Source: Microbacterium bovistercoris (GTDB lineage: Bacteria > Actinomycetota > Actinomycetes > Actinomycetales > Microbacteriaceae). Taken from it: 64,000 bases of DNA. Location: NCBI RefSeq assembly GCF_003387575.1, contig NZ_QUAB01000046.1, forward strand, positions 248,001-312,000, in the 5' to 3' direction. Below the pieces are notes generated by a model. It did not search any database, was not told the origin of the DNA, and saw only the letters and a list, made by a program, of their open reading frames with translations. The translations under genes and the position numbers were made by a program. Shown here piece by piece: positions 52,114 through 64,000 of this stretch (its first letter is position 1; each line of letters begins with the position of its first letter).

Positions 52114-53175
52114 TCAGACCGACGCCCCGGCGCGCAGCCGCGACGCCGCGAGCTCCTCCGCCGCCGCGAGCGGGGTGATGCCGCGCAACTCGGCGTCGTC
52201 CAGGATGCCGCGGACCGTGTCGCCGATGCCGGCCACTCGGGCCATGATCTCCTCGCTGGTGCCGAGCTGCTTCGCCTCGAGGTCGAGATAGATCACGCCG
52301 CCCGCGTTCACGACGAAGTCCGGCGCGTACAGGATGCCGCGCCCCGCGAGCCGGTCCGCTCCGGAGTGGTCGGCCAGGGGGTTGTTCGCCGGCCCGCAGA
52401 CCGCCTTCACGTCGAGCGCATCGATCACGTCGTCGGTGAGGATGCCGCCGATTCCAGCAGGCACGAACACGTCGCCAGGCACGAGGTGCTCGGTGCCGGG
52501 CTCCGCCCAGGTCGCACCGATCGACGCCGCGAACTCGCGGCGCGCGGGGTTGATGTCGGTGACGGTCAGCACCGCGCCCTCGCCGGCCAACCGCTGCGCG
52601 AGCCGCCCGCCGACCTGCCCGAGGCCCGAGATCGTCACGCGGCGCCCCGACGCCGACGCCGAGCCGGTCAGCTTCGACAGCACCGCCTGCAGAGAGGCGT
52701 ACACGCCGAGGCTGGTCGGTCCCGCGGGCTCACCCGAACCGCCGACGGTCGAGGGCAGACCGACCACGTGCGCGGTGCGCTCGCTCACCGTCAGCATGTC
52801 GTCGGTCGTCGAGCCGACGTCCTCCGCCGTGCGGTAGGCGCCGCCGAGCAGCTCGACGGCGTCGCCGAGATCGAGGAAGGCCGCACGACGGCGATCCGCA
52901 TCCAGCACGGTCCCCGGCGGAAGGCCGATGACGGACTTGCCACCACCGGCATCCAGGCCCGCCGCGGCGTTCTTCAGCGTCATCGCGGCCGACAGCCGCA
53001 GCGCGTCGCCGAGGGCGTCGCTCCAGTGCGGATAGGTCCACAGCCGTGCGCCGCCGAGGGCGGAGCCGAGCACCGACGAGTGCAGCGCGACGGCGATGAA
53101 CAGCCCGCTCCGCGGCCCGGTGATCACCTCCACGTGTTCGTGGGTGAAGTCTGGCAGGGGCAGGGTGTGCGTCAT
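52114..53175 (-). CDS. Leu/Val/Phe dehydrogenase family enzyme
   Basis: A 353-residue NAD-dependent amino-acid dehydrogenase of the Glu/Leu/Phe/Val family. The conserved substrate block is GGARLWTYPHW, then LKNAAAGLDAGGGKSVIG with the catalytic Lys, DVGSTTDDM, and a Rossmann GLGQVGGRLA at about 191. It deaminates branched-chain amino acids to 2-oxoacids reversibly, feeding fatty acid synthesis. Specificity (valine, leucine or phenylalanine) cannot be read with confidence. Confidence 0.87.
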   Translation of the reverse strand: MTHTLPLPDFTHEHVEVITGPRSGLFIAVALHSSVLGSALGGARLWTYPHWSDALGDALRLSAAMTLKNAAAGLDAGGGKSVIGLPPGTVLDADRRRAAFLDLGDAVELLGGAYRTAEDVGSTTDDMLTVSERTAHVVGLPSTVGGSGEPAGPTSLGVYASLQAVLSKLTGSASASGRRVTISGLGQVGGRLAQRLAGEGAVLTVTDINPARREFAASIGATWAEPGTEHLVPGDVFVPAGIGGILTDDVIDALDVKAVCGPANNPLADHSGADRLAGRGILYAPDFVVNAGGVIYLDLEAKQLGTSEEIMARVAGIGDTVRGILDDAELRGITPLAAAEELAASRLRAGASV

Positions 53176-53261
53176 CGCATCCTCTTTCGGCGGGCCTCGT
53201 GGGCGCAGTCAGGCGGATGCCGGGAGTGGTGGCATCCACCTGCCATCGTAGGCGTTCCGCC

Positions 53262-53699
53262 TCAGCCGCGGTCCATCGCGAGCGCGCGTCTGATCACCTC
53301 GGCGTCAGCGTCGAGCAGGGCGCGCTCGCGCTCCGGCGCATGGTGCGTCAGGTCGGACCATCCGTCGCCCGCCGTCCTCGGGATGACATGCAGATGAACG
53401 TGGAACACGGACTGATTCGCCGCTTCACCATCGCACAGCAGCAGGTTGATCCCGTCGCAGGGAATGCCGGAGCGCCGCAGCGCGCGGGCGAGCTCCCGCC
53501 CGGTCTCCCAGACGCGCACCCCGTCGGCGGCATCGAGATCCTCGAGCCCGACGGCATGCGCGCGGGGAACGACGAGCAGGTGCCCGCGCGTGACCGGGAA
53601 CCTGTCCATGAAGGCGACGACCGTCTCGTCCACGTAGACGATGCTCGCCGCCTCCTGTCCGCGCACGATCGCGCAGAAGACACAGGTCCCGTCGGTCAT
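53262..53699 (-). CDS. HIT family protein
   Basis: A 145-residue nucleotide hydrolase or transferase: CVFC zinc pair (C6, C9), the HVHLHVIP histidine triad at 100-104 (H102 is the nucleophile position) and GHLLVVPRAHA. It starts 2 bases after the der stop and so is the last gene of the der operon. Typical substrates are adenosine phosphoramidates or dinucleoside polyphosphates. Confidence 0.9.
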   Translation of the reverse strand: MTDGTCVFCAIVRGQEAASIVYVDETVVAFMDRFPVTRGHLLVVPRAHAVGLEDLDAADGVRVWETGRELARALRRSGIPCDGINLLLCDGEAANQSVFHVHLHVIPRTAGDGWSDLTHHAPERERALLDADAEVIRRALAMDRG

Positions 53700-53701
53700 G
53701 A

Positions 53702-55243
53702 CTACCTCTGGCGCCGCTCCCTGACCCGCATGTTGATCACGATCGGCGTGCCCTCGAACTCGTACAGCTCACGCAGGCGGCGCTGGATGAACCGGCGGTA
53801 GCCCGCGTCGAGGAATCCGGTCGTGAACAGCACGAATGTCGGCGGGCGCGTGGACGCCTGGGTGCCGAACAGGATGCGGGGCTGCTTGCCGCCTCGCAGC
53901 GGGTGCGGGTGCGCGGCGACGAGCTCGGTGATGAAGGCGTTGAACTTGCCGGTGGGGATGCGGCGGTCCCAGTTCTCGAGTGCCAGCTCGAGCGCCGGCA
54001 CGAGCTTGTCGAAGTGGCGTCCGGTCTTCGCCGAGATGTTCACGCGCGGCGCCCACGCGACGTGCGCGAGGTCCTGCTCGATCTCCCGCTCCAGGTACCG
54101 GCGACGGTCGATGTTCTCCATGTCGTCGTCGAAGAGGCGGTCCCACTTGTTGAAAGCGAGCACCAGAGCGCGGCCCGACTCGAGCACCATGTCGATGATG
54201 TTCAGGTCCTGCACGCTGATCGGCTGGCTCACATCGAGGACGACCACGGCGACCTCGGCCTTCTCCAGCGCCGCCGAGGTGCGCAGCGAGGCGTAGAAGT
54301 CCGCGCCCTGCTGCAGGTGCACACGGCGGCGGATGCCGGCGGTGTCGACCAGGCGCCAGAGCTTGCCGCCCAGCTCGACGATCTCGTCCACCGGGTCACG
54401 CGTGGTGCCGGCGAGGTCGTTGACGACCACGCGCTCCTCGCCCGCGGCTTTGTTCAGCAGCGAGGACTTGCCCACGTTCGGGCGGCCGAGGATGGCCACG
54501 CGGCGCGGTCCGCCGATCTCGGCCTTGGCGACCGCCGACACGTCGGGCAGCTTCTCCATGATCGCGTCGAGCAGGTCGGCCACACCGCGGCCGTGGATCG
54601 CGGAGACCGGGTGCGGCTCGCCGAGACCGAGGTTCCACAGCGCGGCGGCCTCCGGCTCCTGGCGTGCGTCGTCGATCTTGTTCGCGACGAGGAACACCGG
54701 CTTGCCGCTCTTGCGCAGCAGACGGACGACGTGCTCGTCGGTCGACGTGGCGCCGACCATCGCGTCGACGACGAACAGCACCACGTCGGAGAGGTCGATC
54801 GCGACCTCGGCCTGCGCGGCGACCGAACGGTCGATGCCCTTGGCATCCGGCTCCCAGCCGCCGGTGTCGACCAGCGTGAAGCGGCGGTCGAGCCACTCGG
54901 CCTTGTACGTGACGCGGTCGCGGGTGACACCGGGGGTGTCCTCGACGACGGCCTCGCGGCGGCCGAGGATGCGGTTCACGAGCGCGGACTTGCCGACGTT
55001 CGGCCGACCGACGATCGCGACGACCGGCAGGGCCGGCAGAAACTCGATGCCGTCCTCGCCGAGCGTGACGCCCGCGAGCAGCGCGTCGTCCTCGTCCTCC
55101 AGCTCGTAGTCCGACAGCGAGGCGCGCAGCACCTCGGCACGCTGGTCGGCGAGCTCCTCGTCCAGCGCGGCCATCTTCTCGGCCAGCTGGTCGGGCGCGC
55201 CCTCGTACTCCGCCTGCCCTGAATCGTTCGTCGGGTCAGCCAT
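53702..55243 (-). CDS. der: GTPase Der (EngA)
   Basis: A double-domain GTPase for 50S ribosome assembly. It has two G domains (GRPNVGKS at 79-86 and again near 254), each with DTPG/DLAG-type switch and NKID/NKWD motifs, and a KH-like C-terminal domain. The 513 residues include an acidic N-terminal extension of about 70 residues usual for actinobacterial Der. The ATG overlaps the cmk stop by 8 bases. Confidence 0.95.
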   Translation of the reverse strand: MADPTNDSGQAEYEGAPDQLAEKMAALDEELADQRAEVLRASLSDYELEDEDDALLAGVTLGEDGIEFLPALPVVAIVGRPNVGKSALVNRILGRREAVVEDTPGVTRDRVTYKAEWLDRRFTLVDTGGWEPDAKGIDRSVAAQAEVAIDLSDVVLFVVDAMVGATSTDEHVVRLLRKSGKPVFLVANKIDDARQEPEAAALWNLGLGEPHPVSAIHGRGVADLLDAIMEKLPDVSAVAKAEIGGPRRVAILGRPNVGKSSLLNKAAGEERVVVNDLAGTTRDPVDEIVELGGKLWRLVDTAGIRRRVHLQQGADFYASLRTSAALEKAEVAVVVLDVSQPISVQDLNIIDMVLESGRALVLAFNKWDRLFDDDMENIDRRRYLEREIEQDLAHVAWAPRVNISAKTGRHFDKLVPALELALENWDRRIPTGKFNAFITELVAAHPHPLRGGKQPRILFGTQASTRPPTFVLFTTGFLDAGYRRFIQRRLRELYEFEGTPIVINMRVRERRQR

Positions 55244-55937
55244 TTCGTTCTCCTAGCCGTTCGCCGATCACCGCGAGAACGGCGTCGACGGTCTGCTGAT
55301 AGTCCAGGTCGGTGGAGTCGACGACGTCCACCCCGGGTGCGGCGGTGAGGAAGTCCACCACCGCGCTGTCGCTGCGGTCGCGCTTGTGCAGCGCCTCCGC
55401 GACAGCGGCGGCGTTCTCGCCGCCGAGCTCTGCGGCGCGCCGGGCGGCGCGCACTTCCGGTGCCGCGGTCAGCAGGATGCGCACCGGCGCATCCGGTGCC
55501 ACCACGGTCGTGATGTCGCGTCCCTCGACGACGACGGCCGGGTACGGCGCCTCGGCGACCAGGCGCCGGAACACCTCGTTCACCTGCACGCGCACCGCCG
55601 GCACGCGCGCGACGCCGCTCACGGCCGCGGACACGCGGGGGTCGCGGATCGCGTCGGTCACGTCGACGTCGCCGACCGCCACGCGACGGTCGTCGGCATC
55701 GAGTCCCTGCTGCAGCGGGAAGTCGGACGCCGCCGCCAGGACGGCCTGCTCGTCCGCGGTGTCCGCACCGCGCTCGAGCACGTACCAGGCCAGCGCGCGG
55801 TAGGCGGCGCCGGTGTCGAGGTAGCCGTAGCCCTGCCGCCGGGCGATCTCCTTCGAGACGCTCGACTTGCCCGAACCCGCGGGCCCGTCGATCGCGATGA
55901 ACTTCGCGGCATCCGTCGTAGAGGTGATGTCAGTCAT
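55236..55937 (-). CDS. cmk: Cytidylate kinase
   Basis: Phosphorylates CMP and dCMP. The 233-residue protein begins with the P-loop GPAGSGKSS at 18-26, then [28 protein letters not shown] and [15 protein letters not shown]. The long open frame upstream belongs to tyrA; ATG 55937 overlaps the tyrA stop by 8 bases. Usual neighbour of der. Confidence 0.95.
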   Translation of the reverse strand: MTDITSTTDAAKFIAIDGPAGSGKSSVSKEIARRQGYGYLDTGAAYRALAWYVLERGADTADEQAVLAAASDFPLQQGLDADDRRVAVGDVDVTDAIRDPRVSAAVSGVARVPAVRVQVNEVFRRLVAEAPYPAVVVEGRDITTVVAPDAPVRILLTAAPEVRAARRAAELGGENAAAVAEALHKRDRSDSAVVDFLTAAPGVDVVDSTDLDYQQTVDAVLAVIGERLGERNG

Positions 55938-57048
55938 TCGTGCTCCCTGCGATCCGCCATCCGCGTGACTCCAGTCCTTCGATCGCCCCGCGCAGCGCGG
56001 CGGGTGCGACGCTGATCTCGGCGAGGCCGAACTGCGCTCCCGGCGAGTGCTCCAGGCGCAGGTCCTCGACGTTGACCTCCAGCTCGCCGAGCTCGCCGAA
56101 CAGGCGACCCAGCTGGCCCGGGGTGTCGTCGACCATGACGACGAGCTGCTCGAACCGGCGGTTCTGACCGTGCTTGCCCGGCAGCCGCTCGACGCCCTCG
56201 TTGCCGTGCCGGATGGCGTCCGCCACCGTGCGCCGCGAGCCGGGGGCATCCGGGTCGCGCAGCGCGGCCGACACCTCGCGCAGATCCTCGGCGAGGGCGT
56301 CCAGGATGTCGACCACCGGCGCCGCATTCGCCCCGAGGATCTGCACCCACAGCTCAGGAGCGGATGCCGCGATGCGGGTCGTGTCGCGCACGCCGGGGCC
56401 GGCCAGGCGCAGCGCGCCCTCCTCTGCGTCGGCGAGGCGAGCAGCCAGCAGGCTGGCCACGACCTGCGGCACGTGCGAGGTCAGCGCGACCGAGCGGTCG
56501 TGCTCCTCGGGGGTCATCTCGAGCGGCATCGCCCCGACGTCGAGCGCGAGCGCCTCGACGAGCGACAGGTCGGCCGCGCGCGTCTCCTCGTCGCGGCACA
56601 CCACCCAGGGGCGCCCGATGAACAGGTCGGCGCGCGCCGAGATCGCTCCCCCGCGCTCCCGACCGGCGAGCGGGTGAGAGCCGATGTAGCGGGTCAGGTC
56701 GACGCCACGGTCGCGCAGAGCGCGGTAGGGCTCGAGCTTCACACTCGCGACATCTGTCACCACGGCATCCGGGAAGCGCGCCAGCTCGGACTCGATCACG
56801 TCGGCCGTGACATCAGGCGGCACGGCGACGACGATCAGCGCAGGATGGTCATCGACGGATGCGGCGCGTCCCGCGCCGTAGTCGATCGCGAGGCGCAGCT
56901 GCGCGGGCGAGGCATCCGCCAGCACGACGTCGACGCCCTTCGCGCGCAGGGCGTGGCCGATACTGGCACCGAGCAGTCCGGAGCCGACGATGCGCACGGT
57001 GCCCGAGACGCGCGACTGCGTCGCGGCACCATGGCCTGGTTCGGTCAC
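55930..57048 (-). CDS. tyrA: Prephenate dehydrogenase with C-terminal ACT domain
   Basis: Oxidises prephenate to hydroxyphenylpyruvate for tyrosine. The 372 residues have an NAD fold ([11 protein letters not shown] near 22-32), the substrate block [14 protein letters not shown] at about 120-133 and [15 protein letters not shown], then an ACT regulatory domain at about 300-372 ([21 protein letters not shown]) that would bind tyrosine. Fed by the class II DAHP synthase at the other end of the window. The ATG overlaps the rluB stop. Confidence 0.93.
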   Translation of the reverse strand: MTEPGHGAATQSRVSGTVRIVGSGLLGASIGHALRAKGVDVVLADASPAQLRLAIDYGAGRAASVDDHPALIVVAVPPDVTADVIESELARFPDAVVTDVASVKLEPYRALRDRGVDLTRYIGSHPLAGRERGGAISARADLFIGRPWVVCRDEETRAADLSLVEALALDVGAMPLEMTPEEHDRSVALTSHVPQVVASLLAARLADAEEGALRLAGPGVRDTTRIAASAPELWVQILGANAAPVVDILDALAEDLREVSAALRDPDAPGSRRTVADAIRHGNEGVERLPGKHGQNRRFEQLVVMVDDTPGQLGRLFGELGELEVNVEDLRLEHSPGAQFGLAEISVAPAALRGAIEGLESRGWRIAGSTND

Positions 57049-57842
57049 TGCTTCTCCTGCACGTCTCCCGGCGCCTGATCGGCAGGGGTCTCCTCGCGCG
57101 ACAGAGTCAAAAGCGCGCCGAGTTCGATTTTAGTCAGTTCACGGCTCTTCCCGGCAGGGAGCGTTCCCAGGTGCAGCGGGCCGAACTGCCGGCGAACCAG
57201 ATCGACGACCGGATGCCCCACCTCGGCCATCATCCGGCGGACGATGCGGTTGCGACCGGAGTGCAGGGTCAGCTCGACGATGCTGTGCCCGGCACCGCCA
57301 CCCCGCGACGTGTCGAGCAGCCGCGCCTTGTCGGCCTTGATGAACCCGTCCTCCAGGTCGAAACCCTTCGTCAGCTTGGCGATTGTCTGAGGTGTGACGA
57401 CGCCCTGCACCTTGGCGATGTAGACCTTCGTCACCCCGAACGACGGGTGCGCGAGCACGTGCGCCAGCTCGCCGTCGTTGGTCAGGACGAGCAGTCCGCT
57501 GGTCTCGGCATCCAGCCGTCCGACGTTGTACAGCCGCTCGTCGTAGTCCTTCGTGAAGCGCCGCAGATCGGGGCGCCCCTTCTCGTCCTTCATAGAGCTC
57601 ACGACGCCGGTGGGCTTGTTCAGCATCACGTAGCGCTTGGAGACGTCGAGCTGCACCGCGGTGCCGTCCACGTCGATCAAGTCGTGCTCGGGGTCGATGC
57701 GCGTGCCGAGCTCGGTGACCGTACGCCCGTTCACCCGGATACGGCCCTCCACGATGTACTGCTCGATCACGCGCCGCGAGGCGACGCCCGCATTCGCGAG
57801 AGCCTTCTGCAGGCGGACGCCCTCGGGTGCTTCGTCAGTCAT
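57045..57842 (-). CDS. rluB: rRNA pseudouridine synthase (RluB family)
   Basis: Converts a uridine in 23S rRNA helix 89 to pseudouridine. The 265-residue protein has an N-terminal S4 domain (VRLQKALANAGVASRR), the catalytic D111 in GRLDAETSGLL, and RNRIVRRMMAEVGHPV near the end. It overlaps scpB by 4 bases; part of the same operon. Confidence 0.93.
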   Translation of the reverse strand: MTDEAPEGVRLQKALANAGVASRRVIEQYIVEGRIRVNGRTVTELGTRIDPEHDLIDVDGTAVQLDVSKRYVMLNKPTGVVSSMKDEKGRPDLRRFTKDYDERLYNVGRLDAETSGLLVLTNDGELAHVLAHPSFGVTKVYIAKVQGVVTPQTIAKLTKGFDLEDGFIKADKARLLDTSRGGGAGHSIVELTLHSGRNRIVRRMMAEVGHPVVDLVRRQFGPLHLGTLPAGKSRELTKIELGALLTLSREETPADQAPGDVQEKQ

Positions 57843-58450
57843 GAACCAATTCCTTCGTCGAATCCGTCTGCACCGTCGTCGAGCAGCGGCGAGATCGGCG
57901 GCAGCTCGTCGAGCGAGTTGATGCCGAGGTGCTGCAGCAGCTGGTCGGTGGTGCCGTAGTTGATGGCGCCGGTCTCGGAGTCGGCGAACATCTCGGTGAT
58001 GAGCCCGCGGGCCAGCAGGGTGCGGACCACCGAGTCGACGTTCACCGCGCGGATGGACGCCACCTGGCCGCGCGTGACCGGCTGCTTGTACGCGATCACG
58101 GCGAGTGTCTCGAGCGCTGCCTGTGACAGCCGCGCCGGGGCCTGACCGCCGACGAACTCCGCGACGAGGTCGTCGTGGTCTTCGCGGACGTACATCCGCC
58201 AGCCGCCTCCCACCTCGCGCAGCTCGAACCCGCGCCGGGGACCTGCTCCCCGGCCGTCGTAGTCGTCCACGAGGGTCTCGAGCGCCTGCCGTACAGCCGG
58301 CACGGGCGACCCGACTGCAGCCGCCAGCGCGACCAGTCCGATCGGCTCGTCGATGATCAGCAGGATCGCCTCGAGCCGCTCGGTGAGCGGGGTCTCGAGG
58401 ACCGTCTCCGCGTCGATCACGTCATCGGTCCCGCGCACTTCATCGGTCAT
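57839..58450 (-). CDS. scpB: Segregation and condensation protein B
   Basis: A 203-residue subunit of the SMC condensin, with two winged helices (LEAILLIIDEPI at the start and LSQAALETLAVIAYKQPVTRG, then LITEMFADSETGAINYGTTDQLLQHLG in order). It bridges the kleisin ScpA. It overlaps the scpA stop by 11 bases. Confidence 0.94.
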   Translation of the reverse strand: MTDEVRGTDDVIDAETVLETPLTERLEAILLIIDEPIGLVALAAAVGSPVPAVRQALETLVDDYDGRGAGPRRGFELREVGGGWRMYVREDHDDLVAEFVGGQAPARLSQAALETLAVIAYKQPVTRGQVASIRAVNVDSVVRTLLARGLITEMFADSETGAINYGTTDQLLQHLGINSLDELPPISPLLDDGADGFDEGIGS

Positions 58451-59264
58451 AGTCGGCTCCCAACGTCGCCAGCATCTCGTCGGACCAGCTCTCGGCGGAC
58501 CAGCGCAGCGTCAGCTCACCCAGCGGCTCCAGCTGCTCGAAGGACAGCGCGGCATGCCGATACAGCTCCAGCACCGAGATGAACCGTGCGACCACGACCC
58601 CCGGCTCGGTGCTGCCTGCGACCAGCTCGCGGAACGTCAGCGACGGCGCCGCGCGCAGCAGGGTCACGACGATGGCCGCCTGCTCGCGGATGCTGACCAG
58701 CGGCGCGTGCAGGTGATCGAGGCCCACAGAGGGGATCTCCTTCGGCGCGAAGGCCAGCACCGCGAGCGCGGCGAAGTCGTCGGCGCTGAGCGTCCACACC
58801 AGTTCGGGTGTCTTCTTCCGGTGCTTCTCCTCGATCGGCACCGCCCGCACATGCCGCCGCTCCTCGCGCTGCAGACAGCGGGAGAACCACGCCGAGACCT
58901 CCTTGAAGGCCCGGTACTGCAGCAGCCGCGCGAAGAGCAGGTCGCGTGCTTCGAGCAGCGCCACCGACTCGGCATCCACCAGTTCGCCCTGCGGCAGCAG
59001 GCCGGCCACCTTCATGTCGAGCAGAGTCGCCGCGACGACGAGGAACTCGGATGCCTGATCCAGTTCGTCGTCGCCGTCGAGATCCTTCAGGTACGAGATG
59101 AACTCGTCGGTGACCTTGCTCAGCGACACCTCGGTGATGTCCAGCTGGTGCTGCGAGATCAGGTTCAGCAGCAGGTCGAAGGGTCCGTCGAAGTTGGACA
59201 GCGAGACCCGGAAGCCGGATGCCTCGGCATCCTGATTCTGGGTGTCCTCAGGCGACGGCACCAC
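58440..59264 (-). CDS. scpA: Segregation and condensation protein A (kleisin)
   Basis: A 274-residue kleisin that closes the SMC ring. The N-terminus FRVSLSNFDGPFDLLLNLI is diagnostic; the helical LDMKVAGLLP and C-terminal RFISVLELYRHAALSFEQLEPLGEL winged helix (in order) follow. The start is probably one of two adjacent GTGs (59264 or 59261) inside the end of parA; no good ribosome site, consistent with coupling. The frame is open further upstream only as parA antiframe. Confidence 0.92.
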   Translation of the reverse strand: MVPSPEDTQNQDAEASGFRVSLSNFDGPFDLLLNLISQHQLDITEVSLSKVTDEFISYLKDLDGDDELDQASEFLVVAATLLDMKVAGLLPQGELVDAESVALLEARDLLFARLLQYRAFKEVSAWFSRCLQREERRHVRAVPIEEKHRKKTPELVWTLSADDFAALAVLAFAPKEIPSVGLDHLHAPLVSIREQAAIVVTLLRAAPSLTFRELVAGSTEPGVVVARFISVLELYRHAALSFEQLEPLGELTLRWSAESWSDEMLATLGADYDR

Positions 59265-60111
59265 GGGACACAAGCTCCCGCGCCAGTCGCAGGTACGCCT
59301 GGGCGGCGGGATGCTCGGGCGCGAACTCGGTGATGGGGACGCCCGACACCGATGCATCGGGGAACTTCACGGTGCGGCCGATCACGGTCTCGAGCACGTC
59401 GTCGCCGAACGCCTCGACGACCCTCTCCAGCACCTCGCGGGAGTGCAGCGTGCGCGGGTCGTACATGGTGGCGAGCACGCCGTCGAGCTTGATCGCCGGG
59501 TTCAGCCGGTCGCGTACCTTGTCGATCGTCTCGATGAGCAGGGCGACGCCGCGCAGCGCGAAGAACTCGCACTCCAGCGGGATGAGCACGCCGTGCGCCG
59601 CCGTGAGCGCGTTCACTGTCAGCAGGCCCAGCGACGGCTGGCAGTCGATGAGGATGACGTCGTACTCCCCGGCGACCTGACGGAGCACGCGGGACAGGAT
59701 GGTCTCGCGCGCGACCTCGTTGACCAGGTGCACCTCGGCGGCGGAGAGGTCGATGTTCGCCGGCAGCACGTCGAGGTTCGAGGTCGCGGACTGCACGATC
59801 ACATCGTGCGCATCACGCTTGGGATCCAGCAGCAGGTCGTAGATCGTGGGGATGTCGTGGGTGGGGATGCCGAGGCCCGCCGACAGCGCGCCCTGAGGGT
59901 CGAAGTCGACCGCGAGCACCCTGCGCCCGTACTCGGCCAGCGCCGCCGCGAGGTTGATGGACGTCGTGGTCTTGCCCACTCCGCCCTTCTGGTTGCACAG
60001 CGCGATGATGCGCGCCGGACCGTGCGAGGAGAGCGGTGCGGGGATGTCGAACCCGTGATAGGGACGACCGGTCGGTCCCATCGGGATGTCGTCCTTGGTC
60101 TTCTTCGCCAC
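59248..60111 (-). CDS. ParA/Soj family ATPase in the scpAB operon
   Basis: A 287-residue chromosome-partition ATPase with a 37-residue lead-in and [16 protein letters not shown] at about 44-59, VDFDPQGALSAGLG, ILIDCQPSLGLLTVNAL and SREVLERVVEAFG. It matches the ParA next to scpA in mycobacteria and corynebacteria, not the replication-origin ParA. GTG 60111 has AGGAG 5 bases upstream, preferred over the Arg-rich extension to 60201. Confidence 0.9.
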   Translation of the reverse strand: MAKKTKDDIPMGPTGRPYHGFDIPAPLSSHGPARIIALCNQKGGVGKTTTSINLAAALAEYGRRVLAVDFDPQGALSAGLGIPTHDIPTIYDLLLDPKRDAHDVIVQSATSNLDVLPANIDLSAAEVHLVNEVARETILSRVLRQVAGEYDVILIDCQPSLGLLTVNALTAAHGVLIPLECEFFALRGVALLIETIDKVRDRLNPAIKLDGVLATMYDPRTLHSREVLERVVEAFGDDVLETVIGRTVKFPDASVSGVPITEFAPEHPAAQAYLRLARELVSRGAVA

Positions 60112-60209
60112 CGGTTCTCCTGCTCCTCGTGCTCGGTCGATTGTATCGATACGGCTCCCCTGGCTCATCCCGGCGCGCCCAGGTCGGCGCTCACCGCCCA
60201 CGGCGACGG

Positions 60210-61112
60210 TCAGCGCGCTCGCGGGTGCGAGGTCGCATAGACGTCGCGCAGGGTGTCCACCGAGACATGCGTGTAGATCTGCGTCGTCGCCACCGACGCG
60301 TGACCGAGCAGCTCCTGCACGACGCGCACGTCGGCGCCGCCCTGCAGCAGGTGGGTGGCGAAGGAGTGCCGCAGGGTGTGCGGCGAGACCTCGGCGGTGA
60401 TCTGCGCTCGCTCCGCGGCGGCGCGGATGATCAGCCAGGCGCTCTGCCGCGACAGCGGTGCGCCGCGCGCGCCGAGGAACAGACGAGCGGATGCCCGGCC
60501 CTTGGCCGCCAGGTCAGGGCGGACCCTGGTGAGATAGGCGTCGACGGCCGCACGCGCATAGGAGCCGAGCGGCACGATCCGCTCCTTGTCGCCCTTGCCC
60601 CGAAGGCGCAGCACATCGCCGTGCGACAGGTCGTCGACGTCGAGCGCGACGGCCTCCGAGATGCGGGCTCCGGTGGCGTACAGCAGTTCGAGCAGCGCCC
60701 GATCGCGGAGGCCGAGCGGCTCGTCCGCGCTCGGAGCGTCCAGCAGCCGCTCCACCTGGTCGATGGTGAGCGCCTTGGGCAGCCGGCGCGGCATCTTCGG
60801 CGGGCGGATCCGGCCGGTGGGGTCATCCGGTTCGATCTCCTCTCTGGCGAGGAAGCGGTGCCAGCTGCGCACCGACGACTGCAGCCTGGCCAGGCTGGTC
60901 GCCGCCGGCGGTGGCACGGCGCCGGCCCGGTCGGCGACGAACGCCTGAACCACGGCAGGGGTGATCTCGGCGGTGTCGCCGATCCCCTGCTCTCCCAGCC
61001 ATTCCCGGTAGCCCGCGAGATCGCGGCGGTAGGCCGCGATCGAGTGCTCCGACAGGCCGCGCTCGATCGTCACGTGCCGCAGGTACGCGTCGATCGCCCG
61101 GTCGAGCTGCAC
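60210..61112 (-). CDS. xerD: Tyrosine recombinase XerD
   Basis: Resolves chromosome dimers at dif with XerC. The 300-residue protein has the SAM-like N-terminal domain and the catalytic set R150, K173, H245, R248, H271 and Y280 (TGARISEA, HTLRHSFATHLL, LGHASVATTQIYTHV). It lies beside parA and scpAB as in other actinobacteria, and 2 bases after the nudix stop. Confidence 0.93.
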   Translation of the reverse strand: MQLDRAIDAYLRHVTIERGLSEHSIAAYRRDLAGYREWLGEQGIGDTAEITPAVVQAFVADRAGAVPPPAATSLARLQSSVRSWHRFLAREEIEPDDPTGRIRPPKMPRRLPKALTIDQVERLLDAPSADEPLGLRDRALLELLYATGARISEAVALDVDDLSHGDVLRLRGKGDKERIVPLGSYARAAVDAYLTRVRPDLAAKGRASARLFLGARGAPLSRQSAWLIIRAAAERAQITAEVSPHTLRHSFATHLLQGGADVRVVQELLGHASVATTQIYTHVSVDTLRDVYATSHPRAR

Positions 61113-61114
61113 GG

Positions 61115-63470
<2,356 letters not shown>

Positions 63471-63478
63471 TTATCCTA

Positions 63479-64000
63479 TCAGTTCGGTGCGGTGCTCAGA
63501 CCGAGAAGTTCCCGAGCGTGAGTGAGGGCGGCGTCGGAGTCGGGCAGCCCGGACAGCAGCCTGGCCATCTCGGCCTCGCGCTCCCCGCCGTCGAGGCGGC
63601 GGACGCTGGAGGCCGTGACAGCGCCGCCGGACGCCTTCACGACCGTGAGGTGGTTCGTCGCGAACGCGGCGACCTGCGCGAGGTGCGTGACCGCGATCAC
63701 CTGGGCCCGCTCGGCGAGCCGAGCCAGGCGGCGACCGACCTCGATCGCGGCGGCGCCGCCGATACCGGCATCCACTTCGTCGAAGACGAACGTCGGCACC
63801 GGGTCCACCCCGGCGATGACAACCTCGATCGCGAGCATGACGCGGGACAGCTCGCCGCCCGAGGCGCCCTTCGAGACCGGACGCGGCTCGGCGCCCGGAT
63901 GCGGGGCGAGCAGGATCGCCACGTCGTCACGGCCATGCGTGCTCTCGGCACCCGGCGCGACCTCGACGACCAGGCGGGCGTCGGGCATGGCGAGCGCGTG
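63479..64000 (-). CDS. recN: DNA repair protein RecN, C-terminal part
   Basis: The last 173 residues of the SMC-like repair ATPase; the gene continues beyond the window edge. Seen are the signature SKGASGGELSRVMLAIE, the Walker B FVFDEVDAGIGG with a switch loop, and VTHLAQVAAFATNH. RecN acts in double-strand break repair and is normally SOS-induced, but its promoter is outside the window. It heads the transcript into pyrG. Confidence 0.94.
   Translation of the reverse strand, partial: HALAMPDARLVVEVAPGAESTHGRDDVAILLAPHPGAEPRPVSKGASGGELSRVMLAIEVVIAGVDPVPTFVFDEVDAGIGGAAAIEVGRRLARLAERAQVIAVTHLAQVAAFATNHLTVVKASGGAVTASSVRRLDGGEREAEMARLLSGLPDSDAALTHARELLGLSTAPN

Overview
The window is typical high-GC actinobacterial chromosome, most likely Microbacterium or a close Microbacteriaceae relative. 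This is inferred from third-position GC bias, the gene families present, gene orders shared with Mycobacterium/Corynebacterium (recalled, not searched), and many genes that begin 6-7 bases after a TANNNT box. There is no intact phage, insertion sequence, CRISPR array or rRNA. One tRNA (tRNA-Pro, GGG) is present.

Layout. 0-6 kb: a PASTA Ser/Thr kinase (PknL-like), class II DAHP synthase, a PlsC-like acyltransferase and a long-chain acyl-CoA ligase, in an order resembling the pknL-aroG-fadD15 region of mycobacteria. 6-13 kb: peptide deformylase translationally coupled to an EspI-like MinD/ParA ATPase with a very long acidic N-terminus, then pyruvate carboxylase and a divergent ParA ATPase. 13-17.5 kb: the GarA-like FHA protein with two MerR regulators (FtsR-like and Rv1830-like), a CopC-domain protein and dihydrolipoyl dehydrogenase. 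17.5-25 kb: small genes (CYTH, A24 prepilin peptidase, DUF1905), then the mutagenesis cassette imuA'-imuB-dnaE2 behind a degenerate LexA box. 25-30 kb: RidA/WYL regulator, a lone ABC ATPase coupled to a GntR regulator, and a LeuA lacking its feedback domain behind a leucine-rich leader peptide with competing hairpins.

30-36 kb: an ankyrin lipoprotein, then a seven-gene membrane cluster (SulP transporter, GAP-family protein, two paralogous PLDc_N/SHOCT proteins, a DUF6325-like protein, a third SHOCT protein and an MscS-like channel). 36-46.6 kb is accessory and partly decayed: a glutaminase fragment joined to a transporter C-terminus, a frameshifted flavohemoprotein-type reductase, an M23 peptidase, an AraC/TauE pair, a fatty acid desaturase operon, a lipid kinase, and a serine-recombinase relic next to tRNA-Pro. 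46.7-53.7 kb: acetyltransferases, a YhhN protein, an S4 protein, an exported pair of unknown function, a Nudix-NYN fusion, GrpB, an amino-acid dehydrogenase and a HIT protein. 53.7-64 kb: a long reverse-strand run recN-pyrG-nudix-xerD-parA-scpA-scpB-rluB-tyrA-cmk-der, mostly overlapping at stops and starts, conserved across actinobacteria and covering chromosome segregation, nucleotide supply, tyrosine synthesis and ribosome assembly.

The least expected items are the leuA leader with a feedback-domain-less LeuA, the SHOCT/DUF6325/GAP/SulP/MscS membrane module, the two gene scars near 36-38 kb, and the consistency of the TANNNT-N6/7-start arrangement, which suggests about twenty leaderless transcripts. 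It also settles several start codons.
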